A stretch of 64,000 nucleotides of DNA from Putridiphycobacter roseus (GCF_003234935.1 NZ_QKSB01000011.1:5415-69414), one strand, 5' to 3'. Positions 1 to 9,319 are shown, counted from the stretch's first letter. Numbers and translations are program-made. The notes: a model not told the origin generated them from the sequence alone.

Positions 1-1485
1 AACTTTTACTGAATTGGTATTGTTTAATTGCTCGAAAACAGTTTTACCATTTAGGTCAATGATAGACAGGTTGTAATCTCCTTCGTAATATAAACTGATT
101 TGATTTTGAGCCGGGTTAGGGTATAGGTTTAATGCTTGATTTGTTTGTTTAAAGTTATTTTCACCTAAAATTACATCTTCACAATAATTAGTTTGTTGGT
201 CATAAAAGTTCTGAACATAGTCCGCCACAGCGAACAAACTGTCTACATTTGTTAAAGAATTCCCACCAGCTCTAGATGTTATTACTGCAAAGTCATAACA
301 AATGATATCTCCTGGTCCGAAATTATCTATTGGGTCAGCGGTCAATAATGTTCGCCTATCTCCTAAAGAATTCATGTTGCTAAACTCTGTTGATGAACTT
401 GTATCTGTAGGAGAACCATCATGCATGTAATTGGTTGGTATTGTACCGTTAAACCCATATCCGCCAACTGTCATTGGACTTCCATCACCCCATTTAGCAT
501 TTAAATAATTCCAAAATGTTGTGTCCTCAGTACCTCCTCCGCCATAATTTCCCGCATTTAAAAAAATTGCAGCTGACTGCATGGTTTGATTTAAAAGTTT
601 TATGCCACAAGCAGGTGGATTTTCTCCGAACTTATATGGGTTTGACCCCGCATCATCAATATTGTCTCCATTATAGGCGTAAATTAAATTTCTTATGCTA
701 GAGGATCCAGCAAGGTCATCTTCTGCACCTCCAATGTCAAAATCTGTAAAATTTGCCACTTTGAATTGTTGGTATGTGTTTTCAGACCTGTTGATTACTT
801 TTAAATTAATGAAAGTGGTTGAGTCCAAATTACCACTTTCATGATATTGATATACCATTATATGGACTTCAATATTTAAAGGTGTTCGGTTTGTCATTGA
901 AGTAAAGGGAGAAGCATCATTCAAGATGAAAAATGCAGCTTCATCTCCTCTAATTAATGGTACATCTCCATCCTCAGGTTGGTATAGAAGTGATCCATAA
1001 TTATTGAAATAAGGGGCGAGAAGTGTGGCTTCTCCATTGCCAAAACTATTTGCTGGCCAATCTAAAATATTATTGGGTGTCACATATCCAGGGTCGTTAA
1101 AATGATTTAGATGATATTGAATTTCACTTTTAGTAACTGTATATACTTTAGTGTAACGTAATGGATAGTTAGGATGAAAATAGTCATCTGCAATTGGCCC
1201 AAATGATAATTGAACTGTAGAATTTACAGACCTATTTATTGAAGTGTGTAAATCGCCATTATTATCTAATCCACCAAACCAAAAGGAACTATTGTAAATT
1301 GTTTTTGGACCAGTAAAATCATTGGTTTTAGGGACTTCGTATCCTGCTCTATTGGTGTTGATGTTTGAAAAAAGAAAAGGCGTTGCCGATAAAAAAGCAT
1401 TTACTTTATTGGCTTCAAGATGCACATATTGCGCCATTAGGCTTGTGCTAAAAAATAATGCACTAAAAAGAATAAATTTTCTCAT
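1..1485 (-). CDS. T9SS-secreted protein, 3' end cut by window edge
   Basis: The frame is open from an ATG at 1485 (MRKFILFSALFF, a signal peptide ending in LMAQ) to the left edge, giving 495 residues without the stop. The body has many Gly, Asn and Asp residues with beta-rich spacing and no catalytic motif I recognise. From about residue 450 it shows the start of a type IX secretion C-terminal sorting domain (NLYPNPAQNQISL, then a LSIIDLNGKTVFEQ stretch), so the product is probably exported through the outer membrane and kept at the surface or released. Only the last part of the sorting domain is missing. Function unknown; secretion route fairly sure. Confidence 0.85.
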   Translation of the reverse strand, partial: MRKFILFSALFFSTSLMAQYVHLEANKVNAFLSATPFLFSNINTNRAGYEVPKTNDFTGPKTIYNSSFWFGGLDNNGDLHTSINRSVNSTVQLSFGPIADDYFHPNYPLRYTKVYTVTKSEIQYHLNHFNDPGYVTPNNILDWPANSFGNGEATLLAPYFNNYGSLLYQPEDGDVPLIRGDEAAFFILNDASPFTSMTNRTPLNIEVHIMVYQYHESGNLDSTTFINLKVINRSENTYQQFKVANFTDFDIGGAEDDLAGSSSIRNLIYAYNGDNIDDAGSNPYKFGENPPACGIKLLNQTMQSAAIFLNAGNYGGGGTEDTTFWNYLNAKWGDGSPMTVGGYGFNGTIPTNYMHDGSPTDTSSSTEFSNMNSLGDRRTLLTADPIDNFGPGDIICYDFAVITSRAGGNSLTNVDSLFAVADYVQNFYDQQTNYCEDVILGENNFKQTNQALNLYPNPAQNQISLYYEGDYNLSIIDLNGKTVFEQLNNTNSVKV

Positions 1486-1497
1486 AATATTGGGGTT

Positions 1498-1711
1498 TTA
1501 TTTATTAATAATCAATTTTGTGTAGTTCGTTTTTTCAGTTGGATTAATTATTCCATAACCTGCTTCATAAGTAATAGGGTTTGTAATTAAACAAGTATCG
1601 GCATTCACATTGGCAAACATTTTATGAATGTTCAAAATGTCGCATCCTGCTCATACCAATTGTGTAATTACTATAATTATTAGGTAGATGTTTTTTTCAT
1701 AGACATTTGGT
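1498..1711 (-). pseudogene. Possible remnant of a small secreted protein gene
   Basis: This lies in the 389-bp gap between two genes. On the minus strand a coding-like run of 50 codons (AGCDILNIHKMFANV...TKLIINK) ends in TAA at 1498 with no good start codon. About 60 bp upstream is an ATG followed by MKKTST and then a stop. The two pieces could be the ends of a gene that lost its middle. No family recognised. The rest of the gap (1712-1837) is AT-rich with nothing else seen. Confidence 0.25.
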
Positions 1712-1837
1712 TATTAATTAGATCCTAAAAGTAGGTTATCATGTTTTTATTTCAAAGTAAATAAAATCAGATGTTTATGAATTTTATACAGGTCTAACTA
1801 AAAAAAATAAATTTTATCTGTTATTCAAATAAAATAA

Positions 1838-1870
1838 TTTGTAACTCTTATGGTTTGAATCGTATATTTG
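1838..1870 (+). promoter_or_regulatory. Bacteroidota-type promoter for the CvfB-like gene
   Basis: TTTG at 1838-1841 and TATATTTG at 1863-1870 match the -33 TTG and -7 TAnnTTTG consensus with a 21-bp spacer. The ATG of the next gene follows only 4 nt after the -7 element, so the transcript would be leaderless or nearly so. Confidence 0.5.
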
Positions 1871-1874
1871 CATT

Positions 1875-2708
1875 ATGGTTAATATTGGTAAAATAAATCA
1901 CCTTACAATTGTAAAAGAGGTTGATTTCGGAATGTATTTAGACGGTGGAGAGGATTTTGGTGAAATATTATTGCCTTTGAGATATATCACGCCAGCTTGT
2001 ATCGTCGGTGAATCTGTTGATGTTTTCATTTACCTCGATTCAGAGGATAGAATTATTGCGACTACTGATTTTCCATTGGCCATGGTTGATGACTTTGCAT
2101 TGCTAGAAGTTGTGGATACTGCTCCAATGGGCGCTTTTGTAGATTGGGGCTTAGCCAAAGATTTATTGATTCCATTTGCCGAACAAAAAGCGGATCTAAG
2201 AATAGGGGAGAAGGTAATTGTGAAGATTTACCTAGATGAAATGACAGAACGTATTACAGGTTCGACAAAAGTAGACCGATTTTTAGACCAAATACCTCAC
2301 GAATTTGAAACAGATCAAGAAGTAGGATTAATGGTCTATTCAAAAACTGATTTAGGCTATAAAGTAATTATTAATAATGAATTTTGGGGACTGCTATACG
2401 AAAATGAAGTTTTTAAACCTATTCAAAGAGGTGACTTTATTAAAGGATACATCAAGCAAGTCCGTGAAGACGAAAAAATTGATGTTTATTTGCAAAAAGC
2501 AGGTTATTGGAATATTGATAACGTAACCAAATCAGTGTTGGATAAATTAAAGTCCCAAGCAGGTTATATGGAAGTGACTGACAAGTCTTCTCCTGACACC
2601 ATCAAACACATTTTTGGAATCAGTAAAAAGTCATTTAAAAAGGCAATTGGAAGTTTGTATAAAGAAAAGATTATTACAATTGAAGACAAAGGAATACGTT
2701 TACTTTAA
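1875..2708 (+). CDS. cvfB: CvfB/YitL-family S1-like RNA-binding protein
   Basis: The 277-residue protein has the CvfB layout. It has tandem S1-like OB domains (about residues 3-65, 67-130 and 140-210; for example GEILLPLRYI and GAFVDWGLAKDLLIPF) and a C-terminal winged-helix domain (about 215-277, ending in ITIEDKGIRLL). CvfB proteins in Firmicutes bind RNA and influence virulence factor expression; the role in Bacteroidota is not well defined. Length fits the family. A promoter sits directly upstream. Its stop overlaps by 4 bp the stop of the convergent LytTR regulator gene, so the two transcripts may interfere. Confidence 0.85.
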   Translation: MVNIGKINHLTIVKEVDFGMYLDGGEDFGEILLPLRYITPACIVGESVDVFIYLDSEDRIIATTDFPLAMVDDFALLEVVDTAPMGAFVDWGLAKDLLIPFAEQKADLRIGEKVIVKIYLDEMTERITGSTKVDRFLDQIPHEFETDQEVGLMVYSKTDLGYKVIINNEFWGLLYENEVFKPIQRGDFIKGYIKQVREDEKIDVYLQKAGYWNIDNVTKSVLDKLKSQAGYMEVTDKSSPDTIKHIFGISKKSFKKAIGSLYKEKIITIEDKGIRLL

Positions 2709-3460
2709 GCGTCTATCCAACTTTTAAAAGCCTTTACTTTTTCTCTAGCAACCACTACTTCAACTAGGTTTAGGTGCGGAATTACTATTTTTAATCGGCT
2801 ATTACTGTGTGCTATAATTTCAGTAATGGCTTGAATGTTAACAATGATTTTTCTATTGATTTTAAAGTAAAGCGTAGGGTCTAACAGATGAACTATTTCT
2901 TCTAGTGATTGATCTAAAACATAGTTACGCCCTTCATTGGTCAATAAGTAGGTCCCTTTTTGCTCACTGTAAAAGGCATTAATGCTTGTAATTGGGATGG
3001 ATCTTATCTTTTCCCCAACCTTAATCATAAATCTTGATTTATAGGTTTTTGTCTCTTTGGTAATTTGTTGAATTAAATTTTGTAAATCTATCACTGGAGA
3101 AGCTGTTATTTGAAATTGTTCAAATTTGTTAATTGCTTTTTTTAAGCGTTCTTCGGCAATGGGTTTTAATAAATAATCTATACCATTGGTCTCAAAAGCT
3201 ATGATGGCGTATTGGTCGTAAGCCGTAGTGAATACAATAGGACAATCAACTGAAATTTGACTGTAAATTTCAAAGCTCAACCCGTCTGCCAATTGAATGT
3301 CTGAAAAAATGAGGTCAACTTTTGTGGTTTGTAAAAAAGTAATACTCTCCCTTACCGTTTCTAACTTGGCAATAATTTTAAAGTGTGGCGCCAGCATACC
3401 TAATAATTTTTCTAAGCGAATTGCCGCTCTCGATTCATCTTCAATAATTAATACATTCAT
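2705..3460 (-). CDS. LytTR-family response regulator
   Basis: The 251-residue protein has an N-terminal receiver domain (about 1-120) with acidic pocket EDE at 7-9, phosphoacceptor D54 in IFSDIQLADG and the conserved Lys in YLLKPI. A C-terminal LytTR DNA-binding domain follows (about 145-250; INAFYSEQKGTYLLT and YFKINRKIIVN are typical). Its ATG overlaps the stop of the sensor kinase gene by 4 bp (ATGA), so the two are translationally coupled. It is the last gene of a minus-strand set TonB receptor - DUF2141 protein - kinase - regulator. Family known for membrane, transport and envelope control; target here unknown. Confidence 0.9.
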   Translation of the reverse strand: MNVLIIEDESRAAIRLEKLLGMLAPHFKIIAKLETVRESITFLQTTKVDLIFSDIQLADGLSFEIYSQISVDCPIVFTTAYDQYAIIAFETNGIDYLLKPIAEERLKKAINKFEQFQITASPVIDLQNLIQQITKETKTYKSRFMIKVGEKIRSIPITSINAFYSEQKGTYLLTNEGRNYVLDQSLEEIVHLLDPTLYFKINRKIIVNIQAITEIIAHSNSRLKIVIPHLNLVEVVVAREKVKAFKSWIDA

Positions 3461-4491
3461 TTATCTGCTGCTTTTAGAATGGGTAATTTTACGATAAAGT
3501 AATCACTGTCAAACTTTACTTCAATTTGTTTGTTAAAAAAGGCATACTGCTGCTCCAAATTCTTTAAACCAATTTTGTTAGAGTGTATTTTATCCGTTTT
3601 TAATCGTATTTTGTTTTTGATGACTATGGTATCATCTATCCTTTTTATTGTAATATTTAAAGGATTTAGTGTGGAAACTTCATTGTGCTTCACTGCGTTT
3701 TCTACAATTAATTGTAAGGCAATGGGGACAATCAAATCGGTAGGGGTGGCATCTAAATCAATGGCCACATTCAGTTTGTCTTCGAATCTAATTTTGAGTA
3801 GGAAAATATATTTTTCTAAAAAGATTAATTCTTCTTCTAATGGTCGCAAATCATGGTCTTTGCTTTCTAATACATAGCGATACATGTCGCTGAATTTTTG
3901 GATGAATTTTACGGCTAAATCTTGGTCTTCATGAACCAACTCGGTCAACACGTTTAAACTGTTAAACATAAAGTGAGGGTTGATCTGGTTCTTTAATGAT
4001 TCATATTTATAATTAAGCATTTCAGTTTTTAATTGTTCTCTAATTAATTCAGATTTTTTCCAATTCACAAAAAATCCAATAGCCCCAGTAATTAATGAAA
4101 TAAAAAATGAAATATAAACCGGTAAGGCCCAATATGAAATTTCTTGTGTAATGGTTACTAAAGGGGATTGGCCTACCACTATCCATGTCATTATTGACTG
4201 CACAAAAGCATAAGCTAAAACCGAGTACAAAACAACTGATATTACGGTCCATATAAAACGCTGGAGGGGAAAATTCAACCAGTTGTATTTTTTATTTATT
4301 ATGCCTTGAATATATGCATGGCCCAACCATTGTGTGATTGAAATGGCTGCAGCCCATACCACAGCAATTGCCATTCTTGTAATAGAAAAATTAAAGTTGA
4401 AAAATAAGAGCGTGATGATGCATCCCAGCCCTAGGTTTGCCAACAAAAATGACCACCAATTTTTAAAAGGGTATAGGATGCTGCTTTTCAT
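3457..4491 (-). CDS. LytS-type sensor histidine kinase
   Basis: The 344-residue inner-membrane protein starts with four or more predicted membrane helices (about 10-145). A short linker and a His_kinase (PF06580-type) domain follow, with phosphoacceptor H173 in NQINPHFMFNSLN. The C-terminal ATPase part has the N-box LIVENAVKHNE and a G box IGLKNLEQQ. There is no extracytoplasmic sensor domain, so the signal is probably sensed within the membrane or passed from a partner. It is 3 bp downstream of the DUF2141-type gene and overlaps the regulator gene by 4 bp; kinase and regulator are clearly partners. Confidence 0.9.
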   Translation of the reverse strand: MKSSILYPFKNWWSFLLANLGLGCIITLLFFNFNFSITRMAIAVVWAAAISITQWLGHAYIQGIINKKYNWLNFPLQRFIWTVISVVLYSVLAYAFVQSIMTWIVVGQSPLVTITQEISYWALPVYISFFISLITGAIGFFVNWKKSELIREQLKTEMLNYKYESLKNQINPHFMFNSLNVLTELVHEDQDLAVKFIQKFSDMYRYVLESKDHDLRPLEEELIFLEKYIFLLKIRFEDKLNVAIDLDATPTDLIVPIALQLIVENAVKHNEVSTLNPLNITIKRIDDTIVIKNKIRLKTDKIHSNKIGLKNLEQQYAFFNKQIEVKFDSDYFIVKLPILKAADK

Positions 4492-4494
4492 GTT

Positions 4495-5529
4495 TTAGTT
4501 TCTTGTTTTTAAAGATAAGGTTAAATCTTTATCGAATGTAAAAATAGTCTCCTTGAAATCTGGTGCTTTCATTAATGCTTTTGCATTATTAGAAAATCCA
4601 TAGCCCTCTGTCGGTCTTCCGTATTTATCACTGTCCATTTTCAGGTTTGAATTTTCATCATGAAAATAGGAGATGGAATATAGACCGGAGGCTAAATTTT
4701 TAATGAATATTGTTGATTTGTTCTGCTCAATAGATCCGCTGATGGTTTGAATGACTGTTTCGTTTTCATCTTTCACTTGCAGTAGCACGCTGCCATTGTT
4801 TGAAGCCAAATCAGTAATGTTTATCGTTAAAATATTTGACTTACTTGTAGTTATTGTGTCTACTCCCATTATGGTTACTTTTTCTTCTGGCGAACAAGAT
4901 TTTGCCATGGTAATCAAATAGTTTTTACCCCAAACTGGATGGAATTCACTTTTTGGTGGAAAGCTGTCCCAAGTGGCAAGTAAAGCTTTTGCTTCTTCAC
5001 ATAATGGGGCTGTATCTGTCCCAAAAAATTGCGCTGTTCCATAAGCATTCGCAATTTTCAACTGTCTTGCTCTTAAATTTTCAGGGTCTAAAGCCAATGC
5101 CGTGCCTACGGATGTTGCGCTAAGTATTGAATATTTTTGTCCGCGTTCCATAGGATTTATACTCAATCGTGCGGTATAATACAAAGCTTCTAATGCGAAC
5201 ACTTCCGCTTCTTTTGTTGCTGTTTTTTTTAGTTTCTCTATACTTTGTTCAGCTATGTCAAGCAAGGCATCTTTTTCAGCGCCTACACCTGATTTAACAT
5301 AATAATTTGCCATAATATAACACAGGGCATTATAATATTCAGGAAGCCAATTTTCAGTTGCTACATTCGCAATTTGTTGAAACTTAAAGGAAGTATTAGT
5401 GAACTCTTCCACTGTTTTAGAATTTTCATATTGCGTCAATGCTTCTTCCATTTTTTGTGCAAACATTGTATTTTGAGCGGAGCCATGAAAAGAAAGCAAA
5501 AGTGTTAGGGTAAGGATTAAAGTTTTCAT
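4495..5529 (-). CDS. Exported protein: helical (TPR-like) region plus DUF2141 domain
   Basis: The 344-residue product has a signal peptide (MKTLILTLTLLLSFHGSAQN). Residues about 25-210 are alpha-helical with an alternating pattern like TPR or solenoid repeats. Residues about 230-344 form a DUF2141 domain, recognisable by FHDENSNLKMDSDKYG and EGYGFSNNAKA, a calcium-binding-like Ig fold common in Bacteroidota envelope proteins. DUF2141 is usually found alone (about 140 aa), so this is a fusion. It lies between a TonB receptor gene (106 bp upstream) and the kinase gene (3 bp downstream), so it is probably a periplasmic part of the same system, maybe a ligand-handling or sensing partner. Confidence 0.75.
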   Translation of the reverse strand: MKTLILTLTLLLSFHGSAQNTMFAQKMEEALTQYENSKTVEEFTNTSFKFQQIANVATENWLPEYYNALCYIMANYYVKSGVGAEKDALLDIAEQSIEKLKKTATKEAEVFALEALYYTARLSINPMERGQKYSILSATSVGTALALDPENLRARQLKIANAYGTAQFFGTDTAPLCEEAKALLATWDSFPPKSEFHPVWGKNYLITMAKSCSPEEKVTIMGVDTITTSKSNILTINITDLASNNGSVLLQVKDENETVIQTISGSIEQNKSTIFIKNLASGLYSISYFHDENSNLKMDSDKYGRPTEGYGFSNNAKALMKAPDFKETIFTFDKDLTLSLKTRN

Positions 5530-5635
5530 AATATTCAGATTTAATGGTTAGTGTAAAAATGCTTCTATTCAGTTGTAAATAAAAATAAAGTATGCTGAAT
5601 TGTTGATTATTACTGTTGAATTGTAATAATGAAGT

Positions 5636-7795
5636 TTATTGTATTTTATCCAGTTGGTTTTTGTCGCCAGTTTTACTTAAAGTGATGAAACAACCTATGA
5701 TAAAAAAACGATCTGCTGGAGGAGTGATCAAGGCCTTTTCATAAACTCCTGCTTCATTCGGGGTATTTGCAAATTCATAGCCATAAGATTGTTTGTAGCC
5801 CAAAACATTTGTGGCAGAAGCATAAAAAATAACATTTTCGCGGTATAAAAAACTGGCGTTTAAATTCAAGGATTGGTAAGCACGCATTTGTTGGCAGTTA
5901 AATGAAATTTCATTGGGATCGTTAAAAAAACGAGGAGAAGCATAGGAAAAAGAAGCACCAAATAAGGTGCGTATTTTTCTAACCCAATGCTTGTATACTA
6001 CTGATATATTATGTTTACTCGCAAATCGAGGTGTTGCTGTTGATGGGAAATTTAAATAATTTCTTTTGGTATCTAAATAGGAGTATGAAATCCAATAATC
6101 CCCATTCTTAATTGTTTTTTTATCCCTAACGAATAAGTCTATACCATAAGCCAAGCCATTTCCTTTATTGCTGTAATAAGCAGGATCGTAAAAAGGTAAA
6201 GCTGAATTGAATTTCACTAAGTTTTTGTAAGGTTTACAATATGCCTCTATTTTTAACGAACGTTTGTTTCTAGTGAAAGAATAGTTGAGTAGGTAATGAT
6301 TGGCCAATTCGAATGTTAATTTGTTACTGTACAGCATAAAATCATTTTTTGGGGTTTGATAAAACTGTCCATAAGCAAATGACATTTGACTGTTTTTACT
6401 GATTTTGTAAGCCATGGATATTCTAGGAGAAAGTTTTTCATGTTTTAAATAGGTTGAATGGTCAAATCTTCCTCCAAAGCGTGTCACTAATTTCTTTGAT
6501 AAATACCAATCAAACTCAATAAAAGATCCCAAGTGTTGGTCTGAAAATTCTTGATTCATGTTGGCTGCCGTACTTTTAAATTGTTGATTGTAATTATTGG
6601 TGAATACTTCAGCACCAGTATTCAACTTGAACTTTTTAGAAAAGGAATGTGTAAATTTGGATTTGAAGTGTAAGCCATTTGTCGTTTCTTCAAATAGGTT
6701 TGAATTGATATTTATGGTTTCAATATAATTGGTAAATGCACCGCTCAAGTACATTACCCATTCCTTGCCAATAATTCCTTTATATGAAGTGTTGATGTAG
6801 GTATTTTTGTTGGCCAAGTTCAATTTGTCTTCCACTTGACTGTCAATGTTAAAATCCATCAAGTCAAACTTTGTTTGAGAATAATTACCGTAGACTTTCC
6901 ATAAACCTTTTTTTGTTTTTTTTCTGAAACTGATCGCCGATTCAATACTCTCTGGCATTTTGTTCCAATGAATTCCTTGTGGAACTAATTTCATATAGGG
7001 TGTTAAATTCGAATAGTCAACACTAGCAGTTACCGCCGTTTTTTTCCATTTCTTTGTACCTGCTAAACCCAGGCCAATTGACAATATTGAAATGTCTAAT
7101 TGGTCTTCATTTTGCATGCCTTTGGTGTCGAGTAATAATACAGAAGAAAGCGCCTCGCCATATTCGGCAGAAAAGCCACCCGTACTAAAAACATTTCCTT
7201 CAAACATAAATGGATTGAATCTACTCCTAACAGAAGTATTGGGAGCAGATGCGTTGTATGGATTTTGTACCAGTGCTCCATCAATGTAGGTTTGACTTTC
7301 ATCACTGCTGCCACCCCTTACAAATAGCTTTCCTGATTCTCCGTTGTTCGAAGTTCCAGGTAAATATTGTAATGCGTTTACCACATTTCCGCTAGCTCCA
7401 GGTGTTGTTATCATGTCTAATGCAGATAAAAGCACGGCTTTCTTTTTGTCGCCTGCTTCAAATGATCCTGCAGTAATTACAACGGCCTCTAATTCGTTGA
7501 ATTTTTCCTTCATGCGAATATGTAAGTCTAAAGTGTCAGAATTAATGAGGTAAGGGATTTGTTGGGTTTCAAAGCCAATGTACTGGCAAATTAGGAGGAT
7601 CGAATCGACTTTTTGTGTTTTAAATTTAAATACACCTTTTTGATTAGTGATTGTACCATCATATGTACCAGAAACAATAATGCTGGCACCAAGGAGAGGG
7701 GATCCTTTTTCATTGGTTATTTTTCCTGTAATGGTGTGCTGAGAAAAAATGTAATAGGGAGCTAAAAAGATTACGATTATCCATATTGCTTTCAT
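5636..7795 (-). CDS. TonB-dependent receptor with CarboxypepD-like N-terminal domain
   Basis: The 719-residue outer-membrane protein has a signal peptide (residues 1-18), a CarboxypepD_reg-like domain (about 20-110; ITGKITNEKGSPLLGASI), a plug (about 115-225; LFVRGGSSDESQTYIDG) and a beta barrel to the end. The last strand (ADRFFIIGCFITLS) is followed by a hydrophilic tail of about 12 residues instead of the usual terminal aromatic. It should import a substrate using TonB energy; the substrate cannot be told. It is the first gene of the set leading to the DUF2141 protein and the LytS/LytTR pair, which suggests regulated uptake. Confidence 0.9.
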   Translation of the reverse strand: MKAIWIIVIFLAPYYIFSQHTITGKITNEKGSPLLGASIIVSGTYDGTITNQKGVFKFKTQKVDSILLICQYIGFETQQIPYLINSDTLDLHIRMKEKFNELEAVVITAGSFEAGDKKKAVLLSALDMITTPGASGNVVNALQYLPGTSNNGESGKLFVRGGSSDESQTYIDGALVQNPYNASAPNTSVRSRFNPFMFEGNVFSTGGFSAEYGEALSSVLLLDTKGMQNEDQLDISILSIGLGLAGTKKWKKTAVTASVDYSNLTPYMKLVPQGIHWNKMPESIESAISFRKKTKKGLWKVYGNYSQTKFDLMDFNIDSQVEDKLNLANKNTYINTSYKGIIGKEWVMYLSGAFTNYIETININSNLFEETTNGLHFKSKFTHSFSKKFKLNTGAEVFTNNYNQQFKSTAANMNQEFSDQHLGSFIEFDWYLSKKLVTRFGGRFDHSTYLKHEKLSPRISMAYKISKNSQMSFAYGQFYQTPKNDFMLYSNKLTFELANHYLLNYSFTRNKRSLKIEAYCKPYKNLVKFNSALPFYDPAYYSNKGNGLAYGIDLFVRDKKTIKNGDYWISYSYLDTKRNYLNFPSTATPRFASKHNISVVYKHWVRKIRTLFGASFSYASPRFFNDPNEISFNCQQMRAYQSLNLNASFLYRENVIFYASATNVLGYKQSYGYEFANTPNEAGVYEKALITPPADRFFIIGCFITLSKTGDKNQLDKIQ

Positions 7796-7847
7796 AATAT
7801 TTGATGGTTTAAGTCAAATATCAGTGAATACGAATGGAATTAAAAAC

Positions 7848-7884
7848 GGTAGTCGACGAATTGTCGTTTGGGGTAGATGAATTG
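7848..7884. promoter_or_regulatory. Imperfect direct repeat upstream of TonB receptor gene
   Basis: GGTAGtcgacGAATTG at 7848-7863 and GGTAGatGAATTG at 7872-7884 form an imperfect direct repeat with starts 24 bp apart, about 55-90 bp upstream of the receptor ATG. LytTR proteins usually bind paired direct repeats one to two helical turns apart, and a LytTR regulator is encoded in the same set. Candidate only. Confidence 0.25.
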
Positions 7885-7892
7885 TAATTAAG

Positions 7893-8237
7893 TTATTTTT
7901 TTTTGCTAAATAGCTGTTTTATTCGACGGAAAGTTCGCTTTTCAAACTCCCAGAAAAAGTAAAATTGTCCAAGTATGAAGCCGTAAAACAACAATACAAT
8001 ATTGTAGATGGGTAATATTAGTAGGTAATAAAGAATCGAAAATAAGGTATTTGATTCACCTGATTCGGAAAAAAAACTGAGGACTGGTTTTTTTATTAAA
8101 AGAATAGTGGTACCCGTAATGGCAAACACAAACAAAATGGTAAGTACCTGTAAATAATTAACACCCCAACGTTTTTGGAGTTTTTCTATCCAACTCAAGT
8201 TAGATAAGTTATTCGGTGGCGTGTTTTTATCTATCAT
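7893..8237 (-). CDS. Small two-helix membrane protein (DUF6787-like)
   Basis: The 114-residue protein has a conserved-looking N-terminal WIEKLQKRWGVNYLQ segment, two membrane helices (about 34-52 and 66-92), then FEKRTFRRIKQLFSKKK, a strongly basic cytoplasmic tail. The sequence resembles the short Bacteroidota family DUF6787; assignment is from memory of the motif LQKRW and is tentative. It is monocistronic and divergent from the PiT-like permease gene. A CAAATATA element (reverse of TATATTTG) 13 bp upstream of the ATG could be its -7 box. Confidence 0.65.
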   Translation of the reverse strand: MIDKNTPPNNLSNLSWIEKLQKRWGVNYLQVLTILFVFAITGTTILLIKKPVLSFFSESGESNTLFSILYYLLILPIYNIVLLFYGFILGQFYFFWEFEKRTFRRIKQLFSKKK

Positions 8238-8250
8238 TTTAAATCAGTTG

Positions 8251-8258
8251 CAAATATA
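8251..8258 (-). promoter_or_regulatory. Possible -7 element for the small membrane protein gene
   Basis: Read on the minus strand this is TATATTTG, a match to the Bacteroidota -7 consensus, 13 bp upstream of the ATG at 8237. No TTG is found at the expected -33 distance, so this is weak. Confidence 0.3.
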
Positions 8259-8359
8259 ACAACTTTAAAGTTGTGAAATTTTAATTTAATCTTAACCTTT
8301 ACTTAATAGTTAACACTAATTAATGTGCGTTTTTTGTACTGCATTTTTATGCTAAACGT

Positions 8360-9319
8360 ATGGATTTTTCACTTGTTGTAATGTATTTAGGGTTTACTTT
8401 TGCTGCTTATTCAGTGGTAGGAAACGATACCATTCAAACCTTAGGTACTTTTTTAAGTTCTAATGAAAGAAAAAAGTGGTGGGTCCTTTGGCTGTTTGCA
8501 GGAGGGATTTTGAGTGTGACATTGATTTATGGTTATTATACACATAACGGTGACGTGTCTTATGGCAGGTTGGAAAAGTATCCGTTGCCCGAACATTTTT
8601 CTTGGTATTACCTTTTACCTCCCCTTATATTATTACTGCTTACCCGGACTGGTATTCCGGTGAGTACCTCCTTTTTGATTCTTACTTTTTTTAACGAGAA
8701 AAATTTAACCAGTATGGTAACTAAATCAGTTATTGGTTATTTGGTGGCTTTTGGGGCGGCTATATTGTTGTATTTATTGATTTCAAAAATTCTAGAAAAA
8801 CGATTTATTGAAAACCCAATTTCAAAAAGAAGTAATATCATTTGGACCGTATTACAGTGGTGTTCTACTGGTTTTTTATGGTCCCAATGGTTAATTCAAG
8901 ATTTTGCAAATATCTATGTCTATTTACCACGTCAGTTAGATATTGGTACCATGATTTTTTCTTTGGTAGTTATTTTAGCGCTATTGGCTTATATTATAGC
9001 TTCAAAAGGTGGCGCTATTCAGGGTATTGTGAAATCAAAGACCAATACAGTGGATATTAGATCAGCCACAATTATTGATTTTGTTTATGGCATTATTCTC
9101 TTTTATTTTAAAGAAATGAATGATGTACCAATGAGTACCACTTGGGTGTTTATTGGGATTTTGGCTGGTCGAGAAATTTCTTTAAATTTTGTGTTAAGAA
9201 AAAAAGAGGCCAGACGGGAAATGTTTAAATCTCTCGGTTCAGACTTAGTAAAAGTTTTAATTGGTCTTGTTGTCAGTATTATACTGGTGTTTATTGTTAA
9301 ATTTTTTGCTAAATTGTAA
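8360..9319 (+). CDS. PiT-like (phosphate/sulfate permease family) membrane protein
   Basis: The 319-residue protein has about eight or nine membrane helices. It keeps two inverted signature-like segments of the PiT family: VVGNDTIQTLGTFLSSN near residue 20, comparable with the GANDVANAFGT motif, and NDVPMSTTWVFIGILAGREI near residue 255. PVSTSFLILTFF lies near residue 100. PiT carriers move inorganic phosphate (or sulfate) with a cation. The protein is shorter than typical PiT carriers (about 400 or more), so the substrate is uncertain. The next gene, a universal stress protein, starts 16 bp downstream and is probably co-transcribed. Confidence 0.75.
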   Translation: MDFSLVVMYLGFTFAAYSVVGNDTIQTLGTFLSSNERKKWWVLWLFAGGILSVTLIYGYYTHNGDVSYGRLEKYPLPEHFSWYYLLPPLILLLLTRTGIPVSTSFLILTFFNEKNLTSMVTKSVIGYLVAFGAAILLYLLISKILEKRFIENPISKRSNIIWTVLQWCSTGFLWSQWLIQDFANIYVYLPRQLDIGTMIFSLVVILALLAYIIASKGGAIQGIVKSKTNTVDIRSATIIDFVYGIILFYFKEMNDVPMSTTWVFIGILAGREISLNFVLRKKEARREMFKSLGSDLVKVLIGLVVSIILVFIVKFFAKL

